A DNA stretch of 64,000 bases from Dromiciops gliroides (lineage: Eukaryota; Chordata; Mammalia; Microbiotheria; Microbiotheriidae), in assembly GCF_019393635.1 (NCBI RefSeq), contig NC_057864.1:480435617-480499616 (forward strand), in the 5' to 3' direction. Below are positions 46,449-56,841 of this stretch, one piece after another. Position numbers and translations under genes: made by a program. How positions within the stretch are numbered: position 1 is the stretch's first letter; the number at the start of each line of letters is the position of its first letter. The notes beneath the pieces were generated by a model. It had not been told where the DNA came from. It searched no databases and worked only from the letters and a program-made list of their open reading frames with translations.

Positions 46449-46745
46449 CTCGGAAGCAGCTGGGTGGTGCAGTGCATGGCGCACTGGCCCTGGAGTAGGG
46501 AGGACCCGGGTTCAAATCTCACCCCACTGACTAGCTGTGTGACCCCCGGGCAAGTCGCTTCCCCCCATCCGGGGCCATCTTCCAGGGGTCCTGATGTCTA
46601 TCTTGTCACTGGACCCGGATGGTTCTAGAGGAGAGAGTGAGGCTGGTGACTACACAGCCCCCCCCCCCCCCTCTACTCCAAGCCACCGAAAGTCCTGACG
46701 TCACCCGATGTCAATGTCGGGTCCTCTTCAGTAACAAAGGACCGA
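46449..46745 (+). repeat. Long composite SINE, complete copy
   Basis: Full head (GGAAGCAGCTGGGTGGTGCA), B-box-like GGGTTCAAATC, core CTAGCTGTGTGACC, then the ~190-bp tail from GGGGCCATCTTCCAGGGGTC to CAGTAACAAAGGACCGACAC. It is the most complete example of the family also seen at 17810, 23731 and 32297, and lies just upstream of the YEATS2 CpG island. Confidence 0.85.
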
Positions 46746-46794
46746 CACCAAGCCCAGCCTTGCTTTACTCCCCGGCCGGCCTGTACTTCGGCAG

Positions 46795-46900
46795 CCTCGA
46801 GCTCCTTTTTGGGAGGTAGTTGGGGTTCAGTGACTTGCCCCGGGCTCCTTCTGACCCGGGCCGGGCTTCTGTCCACTGTGCCCGCTCGCTGCCCCTGAAC
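46795..46900 (-). repeat. Diverged marsupial SINE
   Basis: GGGGTTCAGTGACTTGCCCC and CTTCTGTCCACTGTGCCCGC resemble an antisense SINE with a large internal deletion. Confidence 0.6.
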
Positions 46901-47194
46901 GGATGGAAGAGCCGCCATGCCCACCTACTCTCCCTTGATCCGTCGCCGTCGTGGCTGCTTAAGTGACCTCGATGGGAGATGGGTGCCCCCTCCCTTTGAG
47001 ACGGAGCCCACTGGGCTCACCCTCTGCCTCTGCCTCCGGCCTTTGGGCCTTACCTTCGCCTGGCGGACTCCCTGCCCTGCAGCTGAACCTTCCTTTATGC
47101 CCTGCTCCCCATCAGAACGTGACCCACCCAATAGAGATGGGATTTTACCCTTGGGACTGGGCCACATGCCTTAGAGAGGTTGAGTTTCAATCGA

Positions 47195-47367
47195 CCTCCT
47201 CCCCTCCCTCCCTCCTCCTCTCCTCCTCCCCCTCCTTTCTCTCCTTCCCCCTTCCTCCTCCCCTCCTCGTCCTCCTACTTTTCCTCCCCTCCTTCCCTCC
47301 TCTTCCTCCTTGCCCCTACTCCCCTCCTCCTTGTCCTCCTCTTCTTCTTTCCCCCTTCCTCCTCCCA
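47195..47367. repeat. 173-bp polypyrimidine (C/T) tract
   Basis: Nearly pure CCT/CTT sequence on the plus strand (polypurine on the minus strand), about 1 kb upstream of the YEATS2 CpG island. Open frames here (47171-47538) are low-complexity chance frames. Confidence 0.95.
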
Positions 47368-47699
47368 ACTTCTAGATCCACTTTGCTTTTTCCACTCAAG
47401 CCAAAACCAGCCTCCCCCAAATTCCAAAAATGCCTCTCCACTCTCTCCCCCTCTTCACCTCCTCCAACCAAGCCTTTCATTCTTTCAGTGAAGCCGATAA
47501 AAAGAAATGTATGTGTAATACTTCACACTGAAGTGTGAACAAGCCAATAGGAGCACCCCATTCCAAATTGTGTTTCACCCTCTGAGCTCAATAAAAATAT
47601 ATGTGAAATGTATAAAACATGTGTTTGAGTAGGGAAGCTTTTGAAAAGCACTTGGCTAGCCTAGATTGGCCCAGACATACTCTAGTGTGAGAATTGGGA

Positions 47700-47762
47700 A
47701 AACCTCTGGGTGGGGATGGGGGTTGGGATGGGGGGGGGGGACTGATGGGGGGGAGGGGTGAT
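47700..47762 (+). repeat. G-run cluster, G-quadruplex candidate
   Basis: Multiple runs of four to ten G within about 60 bases (GGGGATGGGGGTTGGGATGG and a following G10 run). Confidence 0.8.
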
Positions 47763-48844
47763 AAGGCTTGTAGGCTACTGGCTGCCTAGACTCACACATA
47801 CTTATTCAGCATCTCTACCCTCCTCCTAACGCAGCCCAAGAGTTACAGACCTGCAGGCCTTTTATCATGTAGCAGAGGGAACCCAGTCATCTCCACACCT
47901 AAAAGCACTGAGTTCATCATCCTTTGGATGGGCCAGGGGCAGAAGACAGCATTTCGCAGGGTCATTGACCCGTTTCCTTCTGCTGCTGTGGCCTGAAGGT
48001 CACAGCACAGAAGGCCCTGCCTTATCTCTCCAGTCCCTGGGACCTAGCCACAGCCTTTGCTCTAGGCCCCTCCCTCCTTTGTCCACCCCTTGGGCACCTG
48101 GTGTCTTGTGAGCTTCTCCTTGAGTTAAAAGTCATCAGTAAGAAAGTCCTCCTGCTTTTCCCATCAGTGGCTGGTTTGCCTCTTCTGTGAAAGCCTCCCA
48201 CATCTCCAGAGCCGCAACAATAGACAAAGACCCCAACAAAACCACATCTTCCTCCCCAAGGTCATGCAAACACCAGATGTGGCTTCTGAGCAAGGTAGGC
48301 TCAGAGATGTGGCACAGGAAGGAACCTCAGAAGTCCTCAAGTCCACAGCCTAGTACCATGTATCCCCCTTTATGGGAGTTTGCTAACCTTATGTGATGAA
48401 ATGCTATAGCCTCAAATGCGATGAAATGAAAATCTGTGTATTTCAGTATTGGAACGTCTAATAAGGAAAAAACACAAAACCCAAAAAACTGTGATTGCTG
48501 TGAGGACAGGTATAAAGGGAAAGGTCTTGGCTCCCAAGGGGCTGGCAAAGAAGAAATGGAAAAGTCAGATTTTGGCCTTGAACCTCTAGCCCCTTCAGGG
48601 GCCCTGGATGGCTGATAGAAAGATCAAAGTCACTTGACAGTTCAGTTCTCAGTAGAAAGAGACAACTCACCAGCCAACTTGGGGAAGCTAGCCCTAATCC
48701 TAACCCATCCTGCCCTTCCTTTTGATGTTTGCCAAGGAGCCCTCTGGTCTTAATTTGGTTCAACAGGCTGCCCCAGCAGTAAGAAAATGACAAAAGGACT
48801 GACAGTAAAAACAGCTGGTCTACATGGTGATGTTTCACAGGATT

Positions 48845-48970
48845 TAGGGCTAGAATCGACCCCTTGAATTGCAAGTGAGGAAACTGAGACCTAGGGTAGA
48901 AAGGATCACAAAATAAGTACCAGAGCTGGGATTCAAACCAGGTTTCTGGACTCCAAATTCAATGTTCTTT
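48845..48970 (-). repeat. MIR-class CORE-SINE remnant
   Basis: GAGGAAACTGAGACCTAGGG, CCAGAGCTGGGATTCAAACC and GGACTCCAAATTCAATGTTC in antisense MIR order. Confidence 0.75.
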
Positions 48971-49039
48971 TATTATACTAGAACTGAATAAATGAAAAAG
49001 CATTTAATGTTATACAAAATACCTTGGGATGGAGCTGGC

Positions 49040-49125
49040 AAAGAAAGAAAAAGGAGAGAAGAGAAGAGAAGGGAAGGAGAAAGGAAAGGAAAGGGAAGGA
49101 AGGAAGAAGGAAAAGAAAGAAAAGA
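49040..49125. repeat. Polypurine (A/G) tract
   Basis: About 85 bases of AAGG/GAAA units on the plus strand. Reading frames through it give Lys/Arg/Glu repeats that are not genes. Confidence 0.95.
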
Positions 49126-49129
49126 CAAA

Positions 49130-50010
49130 CCCTGCTCTCAAATAGGGGAGACACGAAAAATGGTTCAGCTGAAAGATGGTTGGCAAGGCCCCAAGCCCCT
49201 GAGGAAACTGCGGGTATGGGCTGGATGGGGAGGTCTGGTGGACCACCACGGCACTTGGCAGGCTGGACTGAAACTGGTCCTCCACTTTAATGGAAGGAAC
49301 TGAGCTGGGGACTCAAGATCTCATCCTAGTTTGTGTCTGAGCTTCCTGGGGCTGGGGAAGAAGGCCACAGACAAAGCCTATGGGGAAGAACTGCTTAAGG
49401 ACGGGGGGGCCAGGTTATCTGTGTGTACTCAGTAATAGTGTCTATGGCTTGCACAGATCAGGTTCTTCAATTTTTGCTGAATTTGAATTTGTCTGTACTC
49501 AGACCAGCCCTTTTATGTCCATAAATAACAGGGGGGTCTCCCCTGCAGGCAACATACTTTAAACTGGGGCGTTGGCTGCTTCTGCCTTGAGTTAGCAGAC
49601 CCTTGGTTGGACCAGCTCCCTTCAACCCCAAACTCAACATGAGTTGGTGCTCCTGATTCTTACCAGCAAAAGGGCATTGTCTCTCTTGTATTTGCTTTTA
49701 TTTTGCAGAATGTCAAGCACAAAAGTATCAGTTCATCAATATATATATTTACTAAGTTGGGAAGAGGGGTAGAAAATGCAGAAATTTTCCTAAAAACCAA
49801 TCAATGCTTGACAAACTGCTTTCCAAAATACCTGCTGCTTAAGGAGGGCAGTGAAGGCCAAGAATAGGTGGCTAACATCACAGCCTTTACTTCCCGAGGT
49901 TTGGACTTCGGCAGAGTAGACGCTTCCTCTACAAGAGCAGGTCATAGCCCCCACTATGTCTTAGCCAGCCTACTGGGTATCATAAGCCTGTAAGAGACAA
50001 CGGTTTCCTT
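49130..50010. other. Intergenic sequence between YEATS2 and KLHL24, unassigned
   Basis: No gene, RNA or well-preserved repeat recognised. Confidence 0.4.
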
Positions 50011-50014
50011 CTTG

Positions 50015-50215
50015 ATGGTGCAGAGTGCTCCATTTGGAGTCAGAATCACCAGAGTTCAGATCTTGTCCCAGACACTTACTAGCTCTGTGACCCAGGGCAA
50101 GTCACTCAATCTCTTTCAACCTCATTTATAAAATGGGGATATAATTTAGCACCTACCTCACAGGGATGTTGTGAGAATCAAATGAGAGAACACTTAGAGC
50201 CCTAACGCAATTCCA
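50015..50215 (+). repeat. MIR-class CORE-SINE, fairly complete
   Basis: TGGTGCAGAGTGCTCCATTT, CTAGCTCTGTGACCCAGGGC, TTATAAAATGGGGATATAAT and GGGATGTTGTGAGAATCAAA give the full MIR/THER order. Confidence 0.85.
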
Positions 50216-50890
50216 GCTATCATTCTCCTCATCCGCATCAGTCTTTGATTAACTGCTGGGACCAAAATTAAGTCCATTAGCCAACGAGCCAGCCAGCCTC
50301 CTGGTGTGGAGCTTTGGCTTGGTTGGGCTGTTCCCAAGTGATTTCTTGTGGCCACAAAGCCTGTGCTACAACTTTTTCTGCTTAGTTGTCCCTTTCAGAA
50401 CTCAGACTTGGCTAATGCAGCTTCTGAGGATGCAGGGTCACCTCTATAAACCAAGAGAAAGTCTGTCCTGTTCCCTATTACACACGTCAGGCATTTAGGT
50501 GTCAGAGAAGGGTATTGGAAGGGCACAAGATACCAGTGTGTGCAATCCATATTTAACTCAGAATATTTAAAATCATATAAGCTCCCATGCCTCTGTGCCA
50601 TGCCTTCTCCCCATGAGAAGTCCAAGGATTTCTCTCTTGGTTTCCTTTCCCTCTACCACCTAAATAAACTGTTATTTTATTCTAATTGGATTTGTGTGCA
50701 AGAGGGTGTAATTCTTTAAAAAGGAATTCCTAAGAATTCCTATCCCAAACCCATACCTCTTTCCCAAACCCCCACCTATTTCCCCATAACATAAAGGAAC
50801 CTCAGAGGCCAGAGACTTTGGCCATCAATTTATTTGATAGGTATTTCTGGTGAAGAAAAGCTCAATGCAAACCAAAGTTAAAAGATAAAA

Positions 50891-50896
50891 TTTATT
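50891..50896 (-). terminator. KLHL24: Probable KLHL24 poly(A) signal
   Basis: AATAAA on the minus strand (TTTATT on the plus), at the end of a ~4.9-kb stretch downstream of the KLHL24 stop that is poor in young repeats. A second AATAAA (plus TTTATT at about 50829) lies 60 bases further on. Confidence 0.5.
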
Positions 50897-53480
50897 AGGT
50901 ACATTACATTTTTTAGAATTTGAAGAAAACTTTGCAAGTACATTTAAATAGAACACAAGTACTGATGGGCTACAACAGAACCTTACAGACACTGAAACAC
51001 AAAGGTTATCTTTCTCAATGTGGAGTCAACGTGGAACTCTGAACTGACAACAATAAATGGCCGTCACCGCTCCGGACTCCTGGCGAGGCTGCACTTGTGT
51101 CCAATTGGATAAAGGATTAGCTCGACAGAGTTTTTAATTTTCTGTAAATAAATTGGCAAAAAGTAACAGCTTCCAAGAAGGACGAGAAGAAAAACCCTAG
51201 TGGAGGGCGGTGCTAACTTATAGTGGGATGGCAAAAAGAAAATTAGCGGATGTAATTTCTTGATTCGCAAGTATAACCTCAATGTATTTCAAATGAAGTC
51301 TATCAGGTTAGGAGGTTATCTGAGTGTCATAATAAGCACCTTGGTCTGAAGACAGAAGAGAAATAAAACCACCCATGACATTCTGCCAAGCAATTGTTAT
51401 ACTACTGCTTAATATACAACTGAATCCCTGAAACTAAGATGCAACCAATTAATATTTTTGAAGATTATGGAAAACACAGGGTACAAAGGTAAATAAGCCT
51501 CAGGCCACAGCTTCAAAGAAATAAATTATTACTATTTTAAAGTGTTCTCATCTTCTCCCATTTTGCCTAGTATTCACTACACAAATTAAAAGGTGGGGAA
51601 CCTTGTTTGTAAAATGGGAAACAAATATAACAAATACCTAAAGCAATTGTTGTGTAGCTTGAGAGTACGGTATTGGAAACAATACTAGAAAACATTAGGC
51701 ACATCCAGCAAATGCAGGCACAATTATTTCTGAAACTCGAAAATTCAATTCTAACAGACGTTTATTAAGCGCCTACTATGTGCAAGGCACCACGATAGGT
51801 GTTGGGGACACACAGACATGAAAATGACCAAGTCCCTGCCCTCCTGGGGCTTACAGTCTCTTTGGAACAAGAATGCAAAATAAGTTACCACATACTTGTC
51901 ATGTCATTTTCATCATTTATCACTTGATCATCCTCAGTACTAGAGTATCTTGGTGATCACACAAAATGAAAAACATTCATACCAAAAAAAAAATCCCCAC
52001 ACTTCAAAAACACTGTCTAAAGTATGATGAGAAAAGAGAAACCATTCTCCTAGTTTTGGGGAATTATTGATGGGTTCACACTCTCCTGGCTCATGTGGTC
52101 TCTGGCACCCAACATTCCAAAGTTTGGTTGGGCCAAACTGCCCCTATGATAATTACAGTACCTACTGGATCATCTAATTAACTAAAGGACTAATGAGGTG
52201 AATGAACAAGAACTTGGTTTCCAATGGCTTGGCTTAAAGTATTTCTAAACTAACACATCCCTAAAGGCTAACAGAGCGAGTGATGTTAACTCTTGCTCAA
52301 GAGTGCCTTTGCACAAAGAAAAACTGACCCAGGTTTAATAGACATCGGAGATTCTTGTTAGACTAAAGACAGACGGCAGATTCTCTCCCCTTTTGAGAAC
52401 ATCGTCTGAGGTAAAAGATGCCGCTTGCACAGATGAGCCTCCAGATGCTTCCTCACTCCCCCACTCCCCCCTCCCCCCCAACTGGGCCTCTACTTTCTCA
52501 TGAGTTAGGACAAAACAACAACATGGGCCCAGTCCTTAGCCTGGGCCCTCACAGCAAATGTTTATTGTCTATTGTCATTTCCAGACAATATAAAAAACCT
52601 GGTACATAGACGGCCAAAAGTGAAAGAACTTCTGGCATCATTTCCTGAGTTTCACTGGGAATTTGACAGTAGAGCTTGGCAGGTGAGCAATGGCTTGCTG
52701 GTAAAATCGAACGCACCCATCAAGAGGAAAGACTGAATGTTAAGCCACCATCAGGGTGAAACCCCTTTCCCAATCTGCCTCAAAGCCTAGAATTCTGACT
52801 TTTCTGAGAGTAACTAACGAGCGCAAAAGCTCAAGATCAAAGAAAAGGGGACAAATTCATTTCCTCCCCAAGTATTTTTCTTTCTTAAAAACAAAGTGAA
52901 AGAACCTCCAAATTCTTGGCATATCTGAACTTTTAAACTTTTTCAGGCCTTTGGAGACCCAAAAGATTGCTGTTCTATGCCCATTCAAGGCAACGGGGAA
53001 GGGGGTCCTGAAAACAGAGAAGGACCCTTCAGTGGGCCCAGGCAGTCAGTCACTCTTAACAAGAGCTAATGAGTCTCATTAGTAGGAGGAAGCCCATACG
53101 TGTCCCTGCCTCTGTACTACCTAGAGAAGAAAGCCAGCATTTAAAGGATGTTTTCCCTACAGATACAGAAAACAAATTCACTGCATAGCTTCCTCCCCTA
53201 AGGTGGCACAACTGAATAAGCAGAACACAGCACTCAATCACTGACTGCTTTGACCTGGAAGATGTAACCCTCCAAGTAGCTGTTAAAAAGGTGGTCATCA
53301 CCTCTTTTCACACAGACATATTTCACATGGAAGAAAATTTCAAACTTGCACTTGGCAAGTAAAAAAAATTTTCTAGGAGGTAATGCATTCTCTGACATTT
53401 TATTTAACTGGGGTCCACACTACATTTCCCTGCCTTTCTTTGACCATGACAGATGGCCAAAGATGATTCTTCACGTACCT

Positions 53481-53502
53481 GTGTGTGTGTGTGTGTGTGT
53501 GT
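53481..53502. repeat. (TG)n microsatellite in the KLHL24 3' UTR
   Basis: Eleven uninterrupted GT units. Confidence 0.95.
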
Positions 53503-55812
53503 CCACATGAGCAACAGCTATGAAAAAACCCTCAACTGTACAATGACATTAAGTGGTATTCTGAATACCTACACTAATAGGCAGCAATTCTCCATAGCTG
53601 ATCAGTTTCCTTAATTGAGGACAACACATAATTCTAGGACATTTCAAAGAATCGGTTGGGTCACTTTAGATCAGGAATAACAACTTCATCTAAATTAACC
53701 GGGATTTAAAAAAAACACACAATTCTTGGTGGTCTTTCTGTAGCTAGTTTGGAAAATGACTTGTATGCTATATAGTTTCAGGAATTGATCAAGGAATTTG
53801 AATCTCTCTCTACCTTTAAGATGCAGATCTTGTTCCTTAGAATGTCATGTTGATGACCAGAGTCAGCGCACAGACAGGTTTTAAAATGAATGCATAATAG
53901 TAACAAAATCCAAGTAAACAGGTCATTCACAAAAAACAAAGAGGCTAGGCCACAAAAGTCATTTATCTGAAGAAAAACAGTTCTGTATCAAGTGCCTTTA
54001 TTTACAGATGGGCACCAATTTACAAATACACATAAAAATGCAACTGAATCCCTGCACTGCTATCTTCGATAACATTATGTACACAAGAAATTATACAGCC
54101 ATTTAGTACAAGCAGAAATCCTTTGCTCTAAGAGGAGGGCACATTTTTCCCCTAGTTTCAGCTTCAATGCTTCCTGTTTTAACGGGCTAAGACACTGTTT
54201 CACACTTAATGTCTAGTGCTCCCAGATGCCTCTTTTAAAGGCCTCTTATGAGCTGAGAAGCATCCTACACAGACTTCCAGAGAAGGAAACGTCTTTCTGT
54301 TTGGGTTTGGGTGGTCTTTGCTCTAATACATTTGCAGGGTTTCCTTTGTACAGTAAGAAGCAGCCCAGGCTTTGATTTCTAGCCAAGTATGAAAGAGCAG
54401 GTTTGTACCCCCTGAAAATGACAAGTGAAACAGTCCTGCACTCTATGCTTTCTAACAGCTCTATGGGTATTGCCATGGATGTGACACAGCTCCATATCAC
54501 TTCAAGTTTGTAAAGCTATGTTACATTAACACAGAACTTGTAACAGAGATCCTTACCTGTGTCCCAGAAGCGCAAGGAAACCACGTCTCCTTCAGTGAAA
54601 GCTAGTGGGAGACTGATGAAGAAGCACTGGAAGAAGGGACCTGGGTTTTGAGGAGGCTGACATTTCTGACCCATGCTGGGTGGAAAGGATGCGTGAAGAG
54701 GACAGAGACCTTTAAATCAAGGTGAAAGGTCTTCATTCCTTTTTGTAAGTTCATTATGACAACATGACTCACGGTCATGGGTGGTCCCTGAATCTGAACT
54801 CTAAAAGGAGCTTTCCCCCCTGGGTGGGAATGGCAATACTTTGTAGCTAATGAAGATCCCACGGAGATCCCTGGACTCTCCCATCCAGAAGCGGGATCCT
54901 CACCGAATGAAGGCACCCATTTGTGAGATGAAAGCGGTTCTTGACCACGTGAGCAAGGAGTAGCTACTCTAGCTACATGCATGTGCAGAGGCCTCCATGG
55001 TCTCTCCAGGGCCAGGAGCAGTGAGTTGAATCCAAGGAGCACTCACTATGCCTTTCCCTGATGTGAGGCACCGTGCCATTTTCCTTTGAGGGTTTCATAC
55101 TTTCCAAATGAATTCGCCTGTGATTTCTGGCCACCAGGGATTACTCTATGAGTCTCCCCAAATTATCACGCCCACTGTGGTGGTACATTTCAGGCATTTA
55201 TCAAACTGAAAGAATCACCAAATTTCCATCCACAAAAGAGAAAAAATTCCACTGATAAAACTTTTCACTTTTAACCTACTTCCTTGTGACAAGATTTTCT
55301 GAAAGAAAAGTTTTAAGCAATGGCTGAGCCAACGTAGCCAAGCTGAAGAGGGAAGCCATAGCTAGCTTTCCCCTAGAATGAATGTCACAATTAGGCACAG
55401 ACAGTCTAAGGAGAACAGACTTAGAATGAAGAGACTATTCACAAATGGTGCCACGCTGTGTAGAAGGGCGGGCGATACATGCCGCAGAATCTACACGGCC
55501 CTACCAATACCTGTAAAGGTCACCTCCCCCGAAGGCCTCCCTTGGGATAAGAGTGGGAACACAACACTGGATCACTGTGATAAGTCAGAAAAAAGGGTGC
55601 TAACAATTCCTAAGGCTTTGGACATTTTACTATTTACAGTTTGGAAATGGGCCTGGCCCAAGTCAGGGAGGCACAGGAACTCTCTCATTTGCATAGAACT
55701 TATAAAAACCAAAAACCAGAAACCTTGAGCGTCTGTTTGGGGCCTTTGGAAACATTCCCACTGGTGGTGGAAGAGGCGTCGGGGGTGGCAGCTTCTCCCT
55801 GGCTTCCTGGCT

Positions 55813-56013
55813 TTATAGTTTTAAGCACTTTTCATTGTATCTGTGAATAGTCACGCAGCCGTGGTAGGACACCGGCCGCGGCATGGCAGCAACCCCAGTG
55901 ATGATGCTAGTAGCAGGATCGTAACAGAGAATCGTGTCTGTTGCTTCTCCATTTTCTCTTCTTCCACCCAGGATGTAGATTTTGCCATTACACACAGACA
56001 TGCCGCAGTTTTC
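55813..56013 (-). CDS. KLHL24: KLHL24 last coding exon (final Kelch blade and C-terminus)
   Basis: KLHL24 is a BTB-BACK-Kelch protein that serves as a substrate adaptor of CUL3 ubiquitin ligases and controls, among others, keratin 14 turnover (established knowledge). The exon follows a CAAACAG acceptor and encodes 66 residues: ENCGMSVCNGKIYILGGRRE, then NGEATDTILCYDPATSIITG, then VAAMPRPVSYHGCVTIHRYN and EKCLKL, followed by TAA. The YILGG double glycine and the following aromatic-proline pattern are the signature of a Kelch repeat, and the sequence is almost identical to the human C-terminus from memory. The methionine upstream of the acceptor is intronic, so the exon starts at 56013 in phase 0. 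Earlier exons lie beyond the window end. Same strand as YEATS2, about 10 kb upstream of the YEATS2 CpG island. Confidence 0.96.
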   Translation of the reverse strand, partial: ENCGMSVCNGKIYILGGRRENGEATDTILCYDPATSIITGVAAMPRPVSYHGCVTIHRYNEKCLKL

Positions 56014-56099
56014 CTGTTTGACCAAATGTGGGAAGAAAAAAATGAAGAATTATTCAAGTGTTTGCAGCTGGAAGCAGAAGTCTGGCATAAATAACAACA

Positions 56100-56340
56100 G
56101 CTAGTGCTCACATAGCAATTCAAGGCTTGTGAAGTACTCTACAAGCTCTCGTTCATTTGATCCTTACAGTCACCCTGGGAAGTGGGGCTGTCATTATCCC
56201 CATTTTACAGATGAGGAAACTGAGGGGAAAAGAAGCGAAGTGATGGGGGCAACAGTGACTGCCTGAGTGTCTGAGGCTGGATTTGAACTCAAGACTTTCA
56301 GATTCTAGGCCCGGCACTCTGTGCACTGTGGCCCCCCTTA
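56100..56340 (-). repeat. MIR-class CORE-SINE, fairly complete
   Basis: CCATTTTACAGATGAGGAAA, CTGAGTGTCTGAGGCTGGAT and GTGCACTGTGGCCCCCCTTA in antisense order, starting 90 bp upstream of the KLHL24 exon acceptor. Confidence 0.8.
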
Positions 56341-56433
56341 GCTGTCATTGTGGTACTTGATTAATAAATACCTGATCCAAAGTTGTACAATTAAAATATA
56401 TGGCAATTCACTAATATATACTATGCAATTCAT

Positions 56434-56452
56434 ACACACACACACACACACA
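56434..56452. repeat. (CA)n microsatellite at the 5' edge of the L1
   Basis: About nine CA units in CATACACACACA... just before the L1 5' end. Confidence 0.9.
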
Positions 56453-56484
56453 ATGAATAATATGCAACATCTAATTTGTTTCCC

Positions 56485-56841
56485 AGTGCCGAGGGGGTCG
56501 GGGTAAGTCAGCAGGAGCTGCGGGCCACAGCCAAACAACTGAGGCCCCTAGAAAAAAAAAAAATCTGGTGGCCAAGAAAGACAGTGGAAAAACCTACCTG
56601 CACCAGCCGAGAGGGCAAGTCGCCAGCGGTAGGGTCACGAACAGGACAGGCACGACCAGGCACACAGATGCAGCATGCTTAGACAGGAAGTGCAGGGGGG
56701 CAAACTGCACACACTATAAAGGCCTCAGAGTAAAAAGCCGGTCACACAGCACCTATACCCCTTCACAAGAAGCCCAAAACAGGGGCCCTGGTGCCCCCAG
56801 AGCAGACCTCAACTTAAAAAATAAATAAATAAGCTGCAATA
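56485..56841 (+). promoter_or_regulatory. L1 5' UTR / internal promoter region
   Basis: A GC-rich leader with several CpGs (for example GAGGGGGTCGGGG, GCAAGTCGCCAGCGGTAGGG) lies before ORF1, as expected of L1 internal promoters. It is short, about 360 bp, compared with the human L1 leader. Its presence means the element is not 5'-truncated in the usual way. Confidence 0.6.

Larger units (their letters stand above)
50880..55812 (-). other. KLHL24: Probable KLHL24 3' UTR
   Basis: It runs from the base after the KLHL24 stop codon to a candidate poly(A) signal. It contains none of the common marsupial SINEs, unlike surrounding DNA, which fits selection against insertions in a long 3' UTR (KLHL24 transcripts have long 3' UTRs in mammals, as I recall). 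A MIR/L2-like end occurs near 51757-51800 and a TG repeat at 53481-53502. The open frames here, the longest 146 codons at 54602-55042, have no recognisable content. Confidence 0.6.

Noticed and set aside
46963..47538. 191-codon Pro/Ser/Leu-rich open frame on the plus strand
   Set aside because: It runs through the polypyrimidine tract and has low-complexity composition; no conserved motif.
54602..55042. 146-codon minus-strand open frame in the KLHL24 3' UTR
   Set aside because: No domain, unusual composition, and it lies downstream of the KLHL24 stop; best explained as chance.
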